A stretch of DNA of 19,080 nt from Rhodospirillaceae bacterium CCH5-H10 (GCA_001557035.1 LSKJ01000002.1:1-19080); one strand, 5' to 3'. Shown: positions 1-7,236, counted from the first letter of the stretch. Notes: generated by a model from the letters alone, not told the origin. Numbers and translations are program-made.

Positions 1-7
1 TGTTGCC

Positions 8-48
8 CATCCTTCGAGACGCCGCGCAAGGCGCGGCTCCTCAGGATG
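8..48. repeat. Palindromic intergenic repeat (REP-like)
   Basis: An imperfect palindrome with outer arms CATCCT (8-13) and AGGATG (43-48) and a strong GC inner stem in which GCCGCGC pairs with GCGCGGC around a short AAG loop. It lies upstream of the first gene. Its CATCCT arm resembles the start of the longer inverted repeat at 6592-6679, so the two may belong to related families of scattered extragenic palindromes. It could act as a terminator for a gene to the left of the window, but no T-run follows. Confidence 0.55.
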
Positions 49-116
49 AGGTGGGGGTGATCTACCTGGATCGAAGGGGCGCTGGTTTTCGGGCGACCCC
101 GTGCGTGCCGCCGTCG

Positions 117-132
117 TAAGCTCGGCGGCATG
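117..132 (+). promoter_or_regulatory. Possible -10 element for a leaderless transcript
   Basis: TAAGCT at 117-122 sits exactly 7 nt before the ATG at 130. This would place the transcription start at or next to the start codon. The same arrangement, TAAGCTYGGCGGCATGAA, occurs before pcaH at 3995. No good Shine-Dalgarno sequence and no clear -35 box is visible. Leaderless mRNAs with such placement are known in alphaproteobacteria, but the assignment here is inferred from two examples. Confidence 0.35.
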
Positions 133-1110
133 AAGAAGCTCCTTTTGACCCACGTCCCGCTCGCCCGTCGTCAGTATTACGGCGCCCGGGCGCTCGCGCG
201 CCTTCAGGAGGTGATCGAGGTCGTGTTGCATGAGGGCGAGGCGCCGCTCGATGCGCAGGGCGTGATCGGCATGGCGCGGGGCGTCGACTTCATCGTGGCC
301 GATCGCGCGACTTCGGTACCGGCGATCGTCTTCGAGAGCCTGCCGGGTCTGCGCGCGGTGATGCGCAGCGCCATCGATATCCGCAACATAGACGTCGACG
401 CCGCGTCGAAAGCCGGCGTGCTGGTGACGCAGGCGGAGGCGGGTTTCGTGAAGTCGGTGGTCGAACTGACCCTGGGCTTCCTGGTCGACCTCTCGCGCGG
501 CATCACGCGGGCGGCGACGGCTTACCATGTCAGGGAGAAGCCCGAGATCAGGGTCGGCCGGCAACTGGGCGGCGCCACCGTCGGCATCGTCGGCTACGGC
601 CGCATCTCCCGCGAACTGGCACCAGTGCTCGCCCAGCTCGGCATGACCGTGCTGGTGTCGGATCCCTATGCCCAGGTCGACGACCGGCGCTTCGTGAAGT
701 TGCCGCTGGAGGAGATGCTGCCGAAGGCCGATTTCGTGATCTGCCTCGCCATCGCCAACGAGGAAACCGAGAACCTGCTCGATGCGGCGGCCTTCGCGCG
801 CATGAAGCCGGATGCGTTCTTCATCAACATGTCGCGCGGCAACCTGGTCGACGAGGCCGCCCTTGCGGCGGCGCTGACCGAAGGCCGGCTGGCCGGGGCG
901 GCGATGGACGTCGGCCGGGCGCCCGACCAGATGCCGTCGCCCGAACTGGCGCGCCTGCCCAACGTGATCGCGACGCCGCACATCGGCGGCCTGACCCCGC
1001 CCGCCAGCGAAAGCCAGGCGATGGACACGGTCCGCCAGGTCGAGGCGCTGGTGAAGGGTGAGGTGCCGCCCGGCGCGGTCAACGTCTCGAGCTGGACCCG
1101 CCGGGGTTGA
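130..1110 (+). CDS. D-2-hydroxyacid dehydrogenase-like NAD-binding protein
   Basis: A 326-residue cytosolic protein of the D-isomer-specific 2-hydroxyacid dehydrogenase superfamily, which reduces 2-keto acids or oxidises D-2-hydroxy acids with NAD(P)H/NAD(P). The Rossmann motif is GYGRIS at residues 155-160, with an acidic residue D178 at the end of the second strand that favours NAD. The third glycine of GxGxxG is replaced by serine. The catalytic Arg (R236 in NMSRGNLVDE) and His (H284 in TPHIGG) are present. The usual DVFxxEP segment carrying the catalytic Glu reads DVGRAPDQMP (260-269), so the acid is missing or replaced by D266. Length is normal for the family. The start at 130 lacks a clear ribosome binding site and may be leaderless. 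It lies in the same region as a second dehydrogenase (minus strand) and pca genes, so a role in catabolism of an organic acid is possible. The substrate is unknown. Confidence 0.85.
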   Translation: MKKLLLTHVPLARRQYYGARALARLQEVIEVVLHEGEAPLDAQGVIGMARGVDFIVADRATSVPAIVFESLPGLRAVMRSAIDIRNIDVDAASKAGVLVTQAEAGFVKSVVELTLGFLVDLSRGITRAATAYHVREKPEIRVGRQLGGATVGIVGYGRISRELAPVLAQLGMTVLVSDPYAQVDDRRFVKLPLEEMLPKADFVICLAIANEETENLLDAAAFARMKPDAFFINMSRGNLVDEAALAAALTEGRLAGAAMDVGRAPDQMPSPELARLPNVIATPHIGGLTPPASESQAMDTVRQVEALVKGEVPPGAVNVSSWTRRG

Positions 1111-1141
1111 AAAGCCTCGCTGGCGGGCGCATGTGCAGTGC

Positions 1142-1324
1142 ATGCGCACCCCGAAGGACCTGATCGCCGTCCACGTCCCCAAGGACGACCTCGGCGACTA
1201 CAACCTCACCCAGACCGGCTGGTACGCAATGGATGACGGCGATCACGTCATCCTCGGACCTTTCGAGAGCCTCGCCCAGTGCGACCGCGCGATCCGCGAC
1301 CGGCTGCAGCAACAGAAGTTGTGA
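1142..1324 (+). CDS. Small hypothetical protein (60 aa)
   Basis: A 60-residue reading frame starting MRTPKDLIAVHVPKDDLG and ending RLQQQKL. I do not recognise a named family. The composition is that of a soluble, folded protein, with alternating hydrophobic strands (LIAVHV, HVILGPF) followed by an amphipathic helix (SLAQCDRAIRDRL). There is no signal peptide or membrane segment. I chose the ATG at 1142 because the upstream in-frame start at 1058 would overlap the end of the preceding dehydrogenase gene and add an arginine- and proline-rich stretch that looks like out-of-frame coding sequence. It lies 31 nt after the dehydrogenase stop and could be co-transcribed with it. It faces the convergent gene at 1351. 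Function unknown. Confidence 0.6.
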   Translation: MRTPKDLIAVHVPKDDLGDYNLTQTGWYAMDDGDHVILGPFESLAQCDRAIRDRLQQQKL

Positions 1325-1353
1325 GCCGGCGCACCTGACCGGAGCCCGGCTCA
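1322..1353. terminator. Possible bidirectional terminator hairpin
   Basis: Perfect 8-base inverted repeat, TGAGCCGG (1322-1329) and CCGGCTCA (1346-1353), separated by 16 nt between two convergent genes. Each arm begins with the stop codon of one gene, TGA on the plus strand and TGA on the minus strand. No T-run follows on either side, so intrinsic termination would be weak and the repeat may be chance. Confidence 0.3.
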
Positions 1354-2382
1354 GTTGCCCGGGCCGCGTTCCATCGAGAAGGGCTGCCAGCGCTGCAGCT
1401 TCGACTTCTCCAGCACCATCGGATTGACGCAGGCACGCGGCCACTTGCCGCCGAGGACCAGCGCCAGCTCGGCGCCGACGCGACGCTTGCGCGCCGGATC
1501 GAAGCGGCTGGAGGCCGAGGCGACATGCGCGGTCAGGATCACGTTGTCCATGCCGAGCAACGGATTGTTGTGGCCGACCGGCTCGGTCTCCAGCACGTCG
1601 AGGCCGGCGCCGGCGATCCAGCCTTCCTGCAGTGCCTTGATCATGGCGGGCTCGTCGACTGTCGAGCCGCGGCCGGTGTTCACGAACAGCGCCGTCTTCT
1701 TCATCTGGCGGAAGTGCTGCTCCTTCATCAGGTGATGGGCGTCCTTGGTGCCGGGCGCATGCATGCTGACGATGTCGGAGCGCTGCAGCAGCTCGTCGTA
1801 GCCGACCGGCTGTACGCCGTAGTCGGACATGACCAGTTCCTCGATGTAGGGATCGTAGGCCAGCATCTGGAAGCCGAAAGGCGCGGCGCGCTTGGCGACG
1901 GCGCGGGCGACATGGCCGAACGAGATGAAGCCCAGCGTCATGCCCATGAGGCGCGGGAACTGGTAGAGGTGCGGACGCGCCTTGGCCCATTCGCCCTTGC
2001 GCACCATCTGGTCTTGCACCACGAGGCGCCGCCAGCTCGCGAGGATCAGGGTCATGGCGTGGTCGGCCACTTCCTCGATGAAGGTATCGGGCACGTTGGT
2101 GACGGGAATGCCGAGCCGGGTCGCGACATCGACATCGACCGAATCGACGCCGACGCTGCCCAGCGAAACGACCTTCAGCTTCTTGCCGGCCTCGATCACC
2201 CTGGCGGTGATGCGCGGGCGGCCCTTGCCGTAGATGGCGTCGGCATCGGCGACGGCCTTGACGAGTTCGTCCTCGTCGCCCGAAACCTCGACGATCTCCG
2301 CGCCGATCGGCCCGAGCGTCTCCATTTCCAGCGAATGGTCGGTCTTGCCCGGCCCGGTCGTCACGATCTTGAAACGCGCCAC
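1351..2382 (-). CDS. D-2-hydroxyacid dehydrogenase family protein
   Basis: A 343-residue member of the D-isomer-specific 2-hydroxyacid dehydrogenase superfamily (phosphoglycerate dehydrogenase/C-terminal binding protein type). The substrate domain is at both ends and the NAD-binding domain lies in the middle (about 115-300). The nucleotide loop reads GFISFGHVA (151-159), with Ser and Ala in place of two of the usual glycines, followed by D177 for the ribose. The catalytic triad is complete: R238 in NTGRG, E267 in DVLETEP and H286 in TAHVAS. I chose the GTG start at 2382 because a strong GGAGGAG ribosome binding site lies just upstream (minus strand, about 2391-2397). The in-frame ATG at 2412 would place that site inside the gene. 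It is divergent from the sulfatase-type gene and may act on a related substrate. The exact substrate cannot be read from sequence. Confidence 0.88.
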   Translation of the reverse strand: MARFKIVTTGPGKTDHSLEMETLGPIGAEIVEVSGDEDELVKAVADADAIYGKGRPRITARVIEAGKKLKVVSLGSVGVDSVDVDVATRLGIPVTNVPDTFIEEVADHAMTLILASWRRLVVQDQMVRKGEWAKARPHLYQFPRLMGMTLGFISFGHVARAVAKRAAPFGFQMLAYDPYIEELVMSDYGVQPVGYDELLQRSDIVSMHAPGTKDAHHLMKEQHFRQMKKTALFVNTGRGSTVDEPAMIKALQEGWIAGAGLDVLETEPVGHNNPLLGMDNVILTAHVASASSRFDPARKRRVGAELALVLGGKWPRACVNPMVLEKSKLQRWQPFSMERGPGN

Positions 2383-2453
2383 GTGTTGTCTCCTCCACAA
2401 ATTTGACGGCACTCTAACGTAATCCCGCTTCCGTCCAACATCGGTGAGTGAAC
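2383..2453. promoter_or_regulatory. Divergent intergenic region, promoters not resolved
   Basis: A 71-nt gap separates the minus-strand dehydrogenase and the plus-strand sulfatase-like gene. It contains the GGAGGAG ribosome binding site of the dehydrogenase (minus strand). On the plus strand it holds a TTGACG hexamer (2403-2408) that resembles a -35 box, followed 6-15 nt later by weak TAACGT/TAATCC candidates for a -10. The spacing is not standard. Both promoters must lie here or inside the neighbouring genes, but I cannot assign them. Confidence 0.3.
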
Positions 2454-3986
2454 ATGCCAGCGCCCAAGAACGTGTTGTTGATCGTCGTCGACCAGTGGCG
2501 CGGCCTGATGTTGCCCAAGCTCGGGGCGGACTACCTGAAGCTGCCCAATCTCGACCGGCTGTGTGCCGAGGGCGTCACCTTCCGCAACCATTTCACCCAG
2601 GCCGTGCCCTGCGGGCCGGCCCGCGCCAGCCTGCTGACCGGGCAATACCTGATGAATCATCGCGCGGTGCAGAACACCATTCCGCTGTCCTCGCGCTTCA
2701 CCAACCTGGCGCACGAGCTGCGGCGCGGCGGCTACGATCCGGCGCTGGTCGGCTACACGACCACGACGCCCGATCCCCGCCAGACCGCTCCGAACGATCC
2801 GCGCTTCTTCGTGCTGGGCGACGTCATGGAAGGGTTCCATTCGGTCGGAGCCTTCGAGAACCGAGACGCCTATTTCGGCTGGGTGGCCAGCCAGGGCTTC
2901 GAGATGCCGAAGACCCGCGAGGACATCTGGCTGCCGAAGGGCGCGCCGGGCGCCGGCGCCACCGCACGGCCGGCTGCAATCCCGAAGGAACTGTCGGACA
3001 CCGCCTGGTTCACCGAGCGCGGCCTCGACTATCTGCGCGGCCGCGGTGGCAAGCCGTGGTTCCTGCATCTCGGCTACTACCGGCCGCATCCGCCGTTCAT
3101 CGCGCCCGAGCCCTACAATTCGATGTACCGGCCCGAGGACATGCCGAAGCCGGTGCGTGCGCCGTCGCCGGCGGAAGAGGGCAAGCAGAACGCGCTCCTC
3201 GACTACTATGTTCGCAACGTGAAGCAGGCGAGCTTCTTCCAGGACGGAAAGGATCTCGGTTCGGACATGACCGAGGCCGAGGTGGCGCAGATGCGGGCCA
3301 CCTATTGCGGGCTGATGACCGAGATCGACGATCATCTCGGCCGCGTATTCGACTACCTGAAGGAGACCGGCCAGTGGGACGACACGCTGATCGTCTTCAC
3401 CTGCGATCACGGGGAGCAGGGTGGCGATCATTACCTGCTGGGCAAGATCGGCTACTTCGACGAATCCTATCGCATCCCGATGATCATCCGCGATCCGCGC
3501 GCCGGGGCGGATGCCACGCGCGGCAGCATCGTCGATCGCTTCACCGAGACCATCGACACCATGCCGACCATCCTCGAATGGATGGGCCTGCCGGTGCCAC
3601 GCCAGTGCGACGGCCGCTCGCTGCTGCCCTTCTGCGAAGGCGCCACGCCGGCCGACTGGCGGACCGAGGTGCACTACGAATTCGACTTTCGCGACCTTCA
3701 CTACAGCAAGCCTGAATCGGCGCTGGGCGTGCCGATGGACAAATGCTCGCTGGCCGTCGTGCAGGACGAGAAGTTCAAGTACGTGCACTTCGCGGCCCTG
3801 CCGCCGCTGCTGTTCGATCTCGCGAAGGATCCCGGTCAGTTCGTCAATTGCGCGGCCGATCCCGCCTATGCGGCGACCGTCGCCGAATATGCCCGCAAGA
3901 TGCTGGACTGGCGGCTGGGCTTTGCTGAACGGACGCTGACGGGCTACCGCGCCACGCCGCAGGGGCTGGAGGTGCGCGCGGCCTGA
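2454..3986 (+). CDS. Sulfatase / phosphonate monoester hydrolase family protein
   Basis: A 510-residue hydrolase of the alkaline phosphatase superfamily, predicted to cleave a sulfate or phosphonate/phosphate monoester. The N-terminal NVLLIVVDQWRG supplies a metal-binding aspartate (D13). PCGPARASLLTG (52-63) is the active-site motif, in which Cys53 of CxPxR would be converted to formylglycine by a sulfatase-modifying enzyme. FTCDHGEQGGDH provides the second metal pair (D318, H319). The CGPAR form of the motif fits the phosphonate monoester hydrolase/arylsulfatase branch, but substrate cannot be decided. No signal peptide is seen, so it should be cytosolic. I prefer the ATG at 2454, which has GGTGAG a few bases upstream. 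A GTG at 2448 is also in frame and would add two residues. No formylglycine-generating enzyme gene is in the window. pcaH follows after 21 nt, so it may be co-transcribed with the pca genes. Confidence 0.85.
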   Translation: MPAPKNVLLIVVDQWRGLMLPKLGADYLKLPNLDRLCAEGVTFRNHFTQAVPCGPARASLLTGQYLMNHRAVQNTIPLSSRFTNLAHELRRGGYDPALVGYTTTTPDPRQTAPNDPRFFVLGDVMEGFHSVGAFENRDAYFGWVASQGFEMPKTREDIWLPKGAPGAGATARPAAIPKELSDTAWFTERGLDYLRGRGGKPWFLHLGYYRPHPPFIAPEPYNSMYRPEDMPKPVRAPSPAEEGKQNALLDYYVRNVKQASFFQDGKDLGSDMTEAEVAQMRATYCGLMTEIDDHLGRVFDYLKETGQWDDTLIVFTCDHGEQGGDHYLLGKIGYFDESYRIPMIIRDPRAGADATRGSIVDRFTETIDTMPTILEWMGLPVPRQCDGRSLLPFCEGATPADWRTEVHYEFDFRDLHYSKPESALGVPMDKCSLAVVQDEKFKYVHFAALPPLLFDLAKDPGQFVNCAADPAYAATVAEYARKMLDWRLGFAERTLTGYRATPQGLEVRAA

Positions 3987-3994
3987 GGCGGCGC

Positions 3995-4010
3995 TAAGCT
4001 TGGCGGCATG
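3995..4010 (+). promoter_or_regulatory. Possible -10 element for a leaderless pcaH transcript
   Basis: GCTAAGCT with TAAGCT at 3995-4000 ends 7 nt before the pcaH ATG (4008), the same spacing and almost the same bases as before the first gene of the window (117-132). It lies in the 21-nt gap after the sulfatase-like gene. No convincing -35 hexamer is present, so it may be an internal promoter or only a shared start-site context. Confidence 0.35.
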
Positions 4011-4712
4011 AAAGAGGAAACCTACCGCCGGCCTGTGGCAGGACGGGATCACCCGGCCAACCTGTCGCCGGCCTACAAATCCACGGTCAGCCGCTCGCCG
4101 TCGCGGCCGGCGATCGTGCTGCCGCACTCGCTGTCGGAGATCACCGGGCCGCTGCTGCGCGAGGAGCGGCTCGATTCGGTCGAGAACGACCTCACGCGCC
4201 GTCGCATGGGCGAGCCCCTGGGCGAACGCATCATCGTCCAGGGCCGCGTGCTCGACGAGGACGGCAAGCCGGTCCCCGACGCACTGGTCGAGATCTGGCA
4301 GTGCAATGCCGCCGGCCGCTACCATCATCCCGGCGACCAGCACGACGCGCCGCTCGATCCGAATTTCTACGGCGGCGGTCGCGCGCGCGCCGATGCCGAT
4401 GGCAACTACAGGTTCATCACCATCAAGCCCGGCGCCTATCCCTGGGGCAACCACCACAATGCCTGGCGGCCGGCGCACATCCACTTCTCGCTGTTCGGGC
4501 CGGCGTTTGCCACGCGCCTGATCACGCAGATGTACTTTCCGCAGGATCCGCTGCTGGCTTTCGACCCGATCTACAATTCGGTGCCGGAGGGTGCGCGGGC
4601 GCGCTTGCAGGCGGCATTCGACATGGAGGCGACGCAGCCTCAATGGGCGCTGGCCTATCGCTTCGACATCGTGCTGCGCGGCCGCAACGCGACACCGATG
4701 GAGAACACATGA
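4008..4712 (+). CDS. pcaH: Protocatechuate 3,4-dioxygenase, beta subunit
   Basis: The 234-residue iron-binding subunit of protocatechuate 3,4-dioxygenase. With PcaG it opens the ring of protocatechuate between the two hydroxyls to give 3-carboxy-cis,cis-muconate (beta-ketoadipate pathway, cytosol). The four non-heme Fe(III) ligands are visible: Y105 (AAGRYHHP), Y144 (PGAYPW), H157 and H159 (PAHIHFS). Their spacing of 39, 13 and 2 residues matches what I know for the Pseudomonas enzyme. The N-terminal HPANLSPAYKSTVSRSPSRP is the typical beta-subunit leader. Length is normal. The gene overlaps pcaG by the 4 bases ATGA, which suggests coupled translation and balanced subunit amounts. Family assignment is firm. 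Regulation is not evident, as no PcaQ-type regulator gene is nearby. Confidence 0.96.
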   Translation: MKEETYRRPVAGRDHPANLSPAYKSTVSRSPSRPAIVLPHSLSEITGPLLREERLDSVENDLTRRRMGEPLGERIIVQGRVLDEDGKPVPDALVEIWQCNAAGRYHHPGDQHDAPLDPNFYGGGRARADADGNYRFITIKPGAYPWGNHHNAWRPAHIHFSLFGPAFATRLITQMYFPQDPLLAFDPIYNSVPEGARARLQAAFDMEATQPQWALAYRFDIVLRGRNATPMENT

Positions 4713-5272
4713 GCCGCGCGCTGACGCCGTCGCAGACGATCGGTCCGTTCTATTTCGGCACGCTGGCCAATGCCTATCGCCATGATCTGGCAATGCCGGG
4801 CGTTACGGGCGAGCGAATCGAGATCGCGATCACCCTGCACGATGCCGCAGGCGCGATCGTACCCGACGGGCTGCTCGAGATCTGGCAGGCCAACAGCCAT
4901 GGCCGCTACAACCATCCCGAGGATCGCCGAAACCTGCCGCTCGATGCGGGCTTCGAGGGTTACGGTCGCGCGTCCACCGACACGCAAGGCTGTGCGCGGT
5001 TCGGCACGGTGAAACCCGGTCGCGTGCCGTGGCCGGCCGGCGGTCTGCAGGCGGCCCACGTCAACGTCTCGGTGTTCGCGCGCGGTGTCCTCAATCGCCT
5101 TGCGACGCGCCTCTATTTCGATGGCGATCCGGCGCTGGCCGAAGATCCGGTCCTCAAGCTGGTCGAACCGGAGCGTCGTGCCACGCTGATCGCGAAGCGC
5201 GATGCCGCGGGTATCTGGCGGCTGCCGCTCTATCTCGGCGGCCCGAACGAAACCGTCTTCTTCGATTGCTGA
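4709..5272 (+). CDS. pcaG: Protocatechuate 3,4-dioxygenase, alpha subunit
   Basis: The 187-residue partner of PcaH, starting MSRALTPSQTIGPFYFG, the standard alpha-subunit opening. It has the same intradiol dioxygenase fold (LLEIWQANSHGRYNHP; AHVNVSVFARGVLNRLATRLYF). It lacks the complete iron set: the second Tyr position reads GRVPW and the His-X-His reads HVN. This is expected, since only the beta subunit binds iron and alpha shapes the substrate pocket. The start at 4709 overlaps the pcaH stop by ATGA. A longer reading frame open from 4301 is only the out-of-frame extension across pcaH. pcaB starts 4 nt after its stop, so pcaHGB form one transcription unit. Confidence 0.95.
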   Translation: MSRALTPSQTIGPFYFGTLANAYRHDLAMPGVTGERIEIAITLHDAAGAIVPDGLLEIWQANSHGRYNHPEDRRNLPLDAGFEGYGRASTDTQGCARFGTVKPGRVPWPAGGLQAAHVNVSVFARGVLNRLATRLYFDGDPALAEDPVLKLVEPERRATLIAKRDAAGIWRLPLYLGGPNETVFFDC

Positions 5273-5276
5273 GCCC

Positions 5277-6578
5277 ATGACCGTCCGTCTCGTCTCCGCG
5301 CTGGGCTCGTCGGCGGCGACCGCCGATTGCTTCTCCGACCTGGCGACCTTGCGCCACATGCTGCGCTTCGAGGCGGCGCTGGCCGAGGCGACCGCGGCGG
5401 CTGGCCTGATCCCGAAACGCGCCGCATCGGTGATCGTAAAGGCCTGCGATCCATCCCTCTACGATCCCGCGCCGTTGGTCGCCGCAGCGCGCCGCACGGC
5501 GACGCTCACCGTGCCGGTGGTGAAGGCGCTGACCGAACAGGTGCGCCGGCGCGATGCCAAGGCGGCCGACTATGTTCATTGGGGCGCCACCAGCCAGGAC
5601 GTGATCGACACGGCCATGGTGCTGCAACTCGGCGAGGCGCTGCCGCCGCTCCTGAAGGCGCTCGACGGCATTGTCTCGGCCTTGGCGCGCCTTGCGAAGA
5701 AGCACCGTGCGACGCCGATGCTGGGACGCACGCTGCTGCAGCCGGCGACGCCGCTGGCGCTCGGCCAGAAGATCGCCGGCTGGGCCTCCGACGTCGACCG
5801 TGCGAAGCGTCGTCTCGCGGCGAGCTTCGCGGAGACCCAGATCGTGCAGTTCGGCGGCGCCTCGGGCAGCCTGACCGCGCTGGGCCCGGCGGCCGAGCGC
5901 GTGATGAAGGTGCTGGCCACGCAGTTGAAGCTCACCCTGCCGCCGGGACCGTGGTTCACGCAGCGTGTCCGCGTCGCCGCCCTGGCGCAGGATTGCGCGC
6001 TGGTCGTCGGCGCGCTCGCCAAGGCCTCGCGCGACATATCGCTGATGATGCAGGTCGAAGTGGGCGAGGCGGCCGAGCCGTCGGGCCCCGGTCGTGGCAG
6101 TTCCTCGACCATGCCGCACAAGCGCAACCCGGTCAGTGCGGCGCTCATCCTGTCGGCGGCAAATCGCGCGCCAATGCTGGCCGCGACCATCGTGGCGGCG
6201 ATGCCGCAGGAGCATGAGCGCGCGCTGGGCGGCTGGCAGGCCGAATGGCCGACTCTCTCTGCGCTGGTGGAGTGCCTGGGTTCTGGGGTCGAGGCGATGG
6301 CCGAAGTCGCCGGAGGCTTGGTCATCGAGCCCGACGCGCTGCAGGCCAACATGGACGCCGCCGAAGCGGCGGTCATGGCGGAACGCGCGACCTTCCTGCT
6401 GGCGGCGAAGATGGGCAAGCACGAGGCGCACGCGCTGGTCGAGAAGGCGCTGGCCAAGGGCGGCTCCTTCATCGAGGCGCTCGGCCGGCTCGAAAAGGAA
6501 CTGGCCGACGAAGCGGCGCTCCTCGGTTACTCGCCGAAATTCGTCGATCGCCTTCTGGTCGACCTCAAGCGCCGCTGA
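5277..6578 (+). CDS. pcaB: 3-carboxy-cis,cis-muconate cycloisomerase
   Basis: A 433-residue member of the fumarase/aspartase/argininosuccinate lyase superfamily that converts 3-carboxy-cis,cis-muconate, the product of PcaHG, to 4-carboxymuconolactone. The superfamily signature GSSSTMPHKRNPV is at residues 274-286. An earlier conserved block HWGATSQDVIDTA (about 101-113) is the substrate-binding histidine region. EHERALGGWQAEWPTL is typical of PcaB/adenylosuccinate lyase relatives. The ATG at 5277 lies 4 nt after the pcaG stop and gives the usual PcaB N-terminus (MTVRLVSALGSSAATADCFSD). The upstream in-frame start at 5202 would overlap pcaG. Context with pcaHG favours PcaB over the similar purine enzyme. 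The next pathway genes (pcaC/pcaD or fused pcaL) do not follow and must be elsewhere. Confidence 0.94.
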   Translation: MTVRLVSALGSSAATADCFSDLATLRHMLRFEAALAEATAAAGLIPKRAASVIVKACDPSLYDPAPLVAAARRTATLTVPVVKALTEQVRRRDAKAADYVHWGATSQDVIDTAMVLQLGEALPPLLKALDGIVSALARLAKKHRATPMLGRTLLQPATPLALGQKIAGWASDVDRAKRRLAASFAETQIVQFGGASGSLTALGPAAERVMKVLATQLKLTLPPGPWFTQRVRVAALAQDCALVVGALAKASRDISLMMQVEVGEAAEPSGPGRGSSSTMPHKRNPVSAALILSAANRAPMLAATIVAAMPQEHERALGGWQAEWPTLSALVECLGSGVEAMAEVAGGLVIEPDALQANMDAAEAAVMAERATFLLAAKMGKHEAHALVEKALAKGGSFIEALGRLEKELADEAALLGYSPKFVDRLLVDLKRR

Positions 6579-6591
6579 ACTTAACCCCCTT

Positions 6592-6679
6592 TGTCATCCT
6601 GAGCGCAGCGAAGGATCTGGCGCTGGCACCGGAGTCCTTCGGTCGATCCGCTAGGTCCTTCGCTTCGCTCAGGACGACA
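6592..6679. repeat. Long imperfect inverted repeat between convergent genes
   Basis: Two 27-base arms (6592-6618 and 6653-6679) match at 24 of 27 positions when one is reverse-complemented, with a 34-nt spacer. Each arm holds the core CCTGAGCG-AGCGAAGGA. The element fills the 106-nt gap between the stops of pcaB and the minus-strand greB-type gene. The long stem could stop transcription from both sides. Its wording looks like a mobile palindromic repeat found in many copies in some proteobacterial genomes, which is recollection rather than something shown here. Confidence 0.75.
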
Positions 6680-6684
6680 GTGGG

Positions 6685-7236
6685 CTAAATGTACGTGACC
6701 TTCAAAATCTCGATCTCCTCCTCGCCGCCGGGCGTGTTCATTCGCACGGCGTCGCCCTCGTGGGCCCGCATGAGGGCGCGGGCAATGGGGGAGATCCAGC
6801 TTACATGGCCGCGTCCGGGATCGACCTCGTCGACGCCCACGATCTTGACCGTGCGTTCCTCGTCCTTGGAATTCACGTAGGTCACGGTCGCGCCAAAGAA
6901 CACCTGGTCGGTCTTGGGACGCTTCGCGGGATCGACGACCTCGGACCGTTCGAGGCGCTTGCTCAGGAAGCGGATGCGGCGGTCGATCTCGCGCAGGCGC
7001 TTCTTGCCGTAGAGATAGTCGCCGTTCTCCGAGCGGTCGCCGTTGGCCGCGGCCCACGACACGACCTGCACGACCTCGGGCCGCTCCTTGCGCATCAGCG
7101 ACATCAGTTCCTCCCGCATGCGCTCGAAGCCCTGCGGGGTCATGTAGTTCTTCGCGCCGACCGGCAGTCCGCCCACATCGTCGGGCAGGTCGTCCTCGTC
7201 GCCGTCGTCGCTTTCCTTGGTGAAGGCTTTGCTCAT
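6685..7236 (-). CDS. greB: Transcription elongation factor, GreA/GreB family
   Basis: A 183-residue cytosolic factor that enters the RNA polymerase secondary channel and promotes cleavage of backtracked RNA. The order is: an acidic, probably disordered N-terminus (1-25, rich in D/E); the coiled-coil domain (about 30-105); and the C-terminal FKBP-like domain (about 110-183) with SWISPIARALMRAHEGDAV, characteristic of GreA/GreB. The coiled-coil tip carries the acidic pair region SENGDYLYGKKRLREIDRRI; the NGDRSENGDY(L/I)YGKKRLREID wording is closer to GreB than to GreA. AAGGA lies 6 nt before the ATG on the minus strand. It is divergent from ureD with only 30 nt between start codons, and convergent with pcaB. 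It is probably unrelated to urease function. Confidence 0.9.
   Translation of the reverse strand: MSKAFTKESDDGDEDDLPDDVGGLPVGAKNYMTPQGFERMREELMSLMRKERPEVVQVVSWAAANGDRSENGDYLYGKKRLREIDRRIRFLSKRLERSEVVDPAKRPKTDQVFFGATVTYVNSKDEERTVKIVGVDEVDPGRGHVSWISPIARALMRAHEGDAVRMNTPGGEEEIEILKVTYI

Noticed and set aside
1079..2398. 439-residue minus-strand frame covering the second dehydrogenase
   Set aside because: It is in a different frame from the conserved dehydrogenase, with an Arg/Gly-rich composition; the real product is the 343-residue protein with intact catalytic residues.
2403..2425. TTGACG as a -35 box for the sulfatase-like gene
   Set aside because: No -10 hexamer lies at a normal distance; the AT-rich candidates are too close. 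Kept only as an unresolved divergent region.
2361..4793. 810-residue open frame on the minus strand over the sulfatase and pca genes
   Set aside because: It is antisense to clearly conserved genes, rich in Arg, Ala, His and Gly as expected of a GC-rich shadow frame, and shows no recognisable domain.
6600..6675. Small CRISPR-like or tandem repeat structure
   Set aside because: Only two arms in inverted orientation, with no regular direct repeats or spacers.
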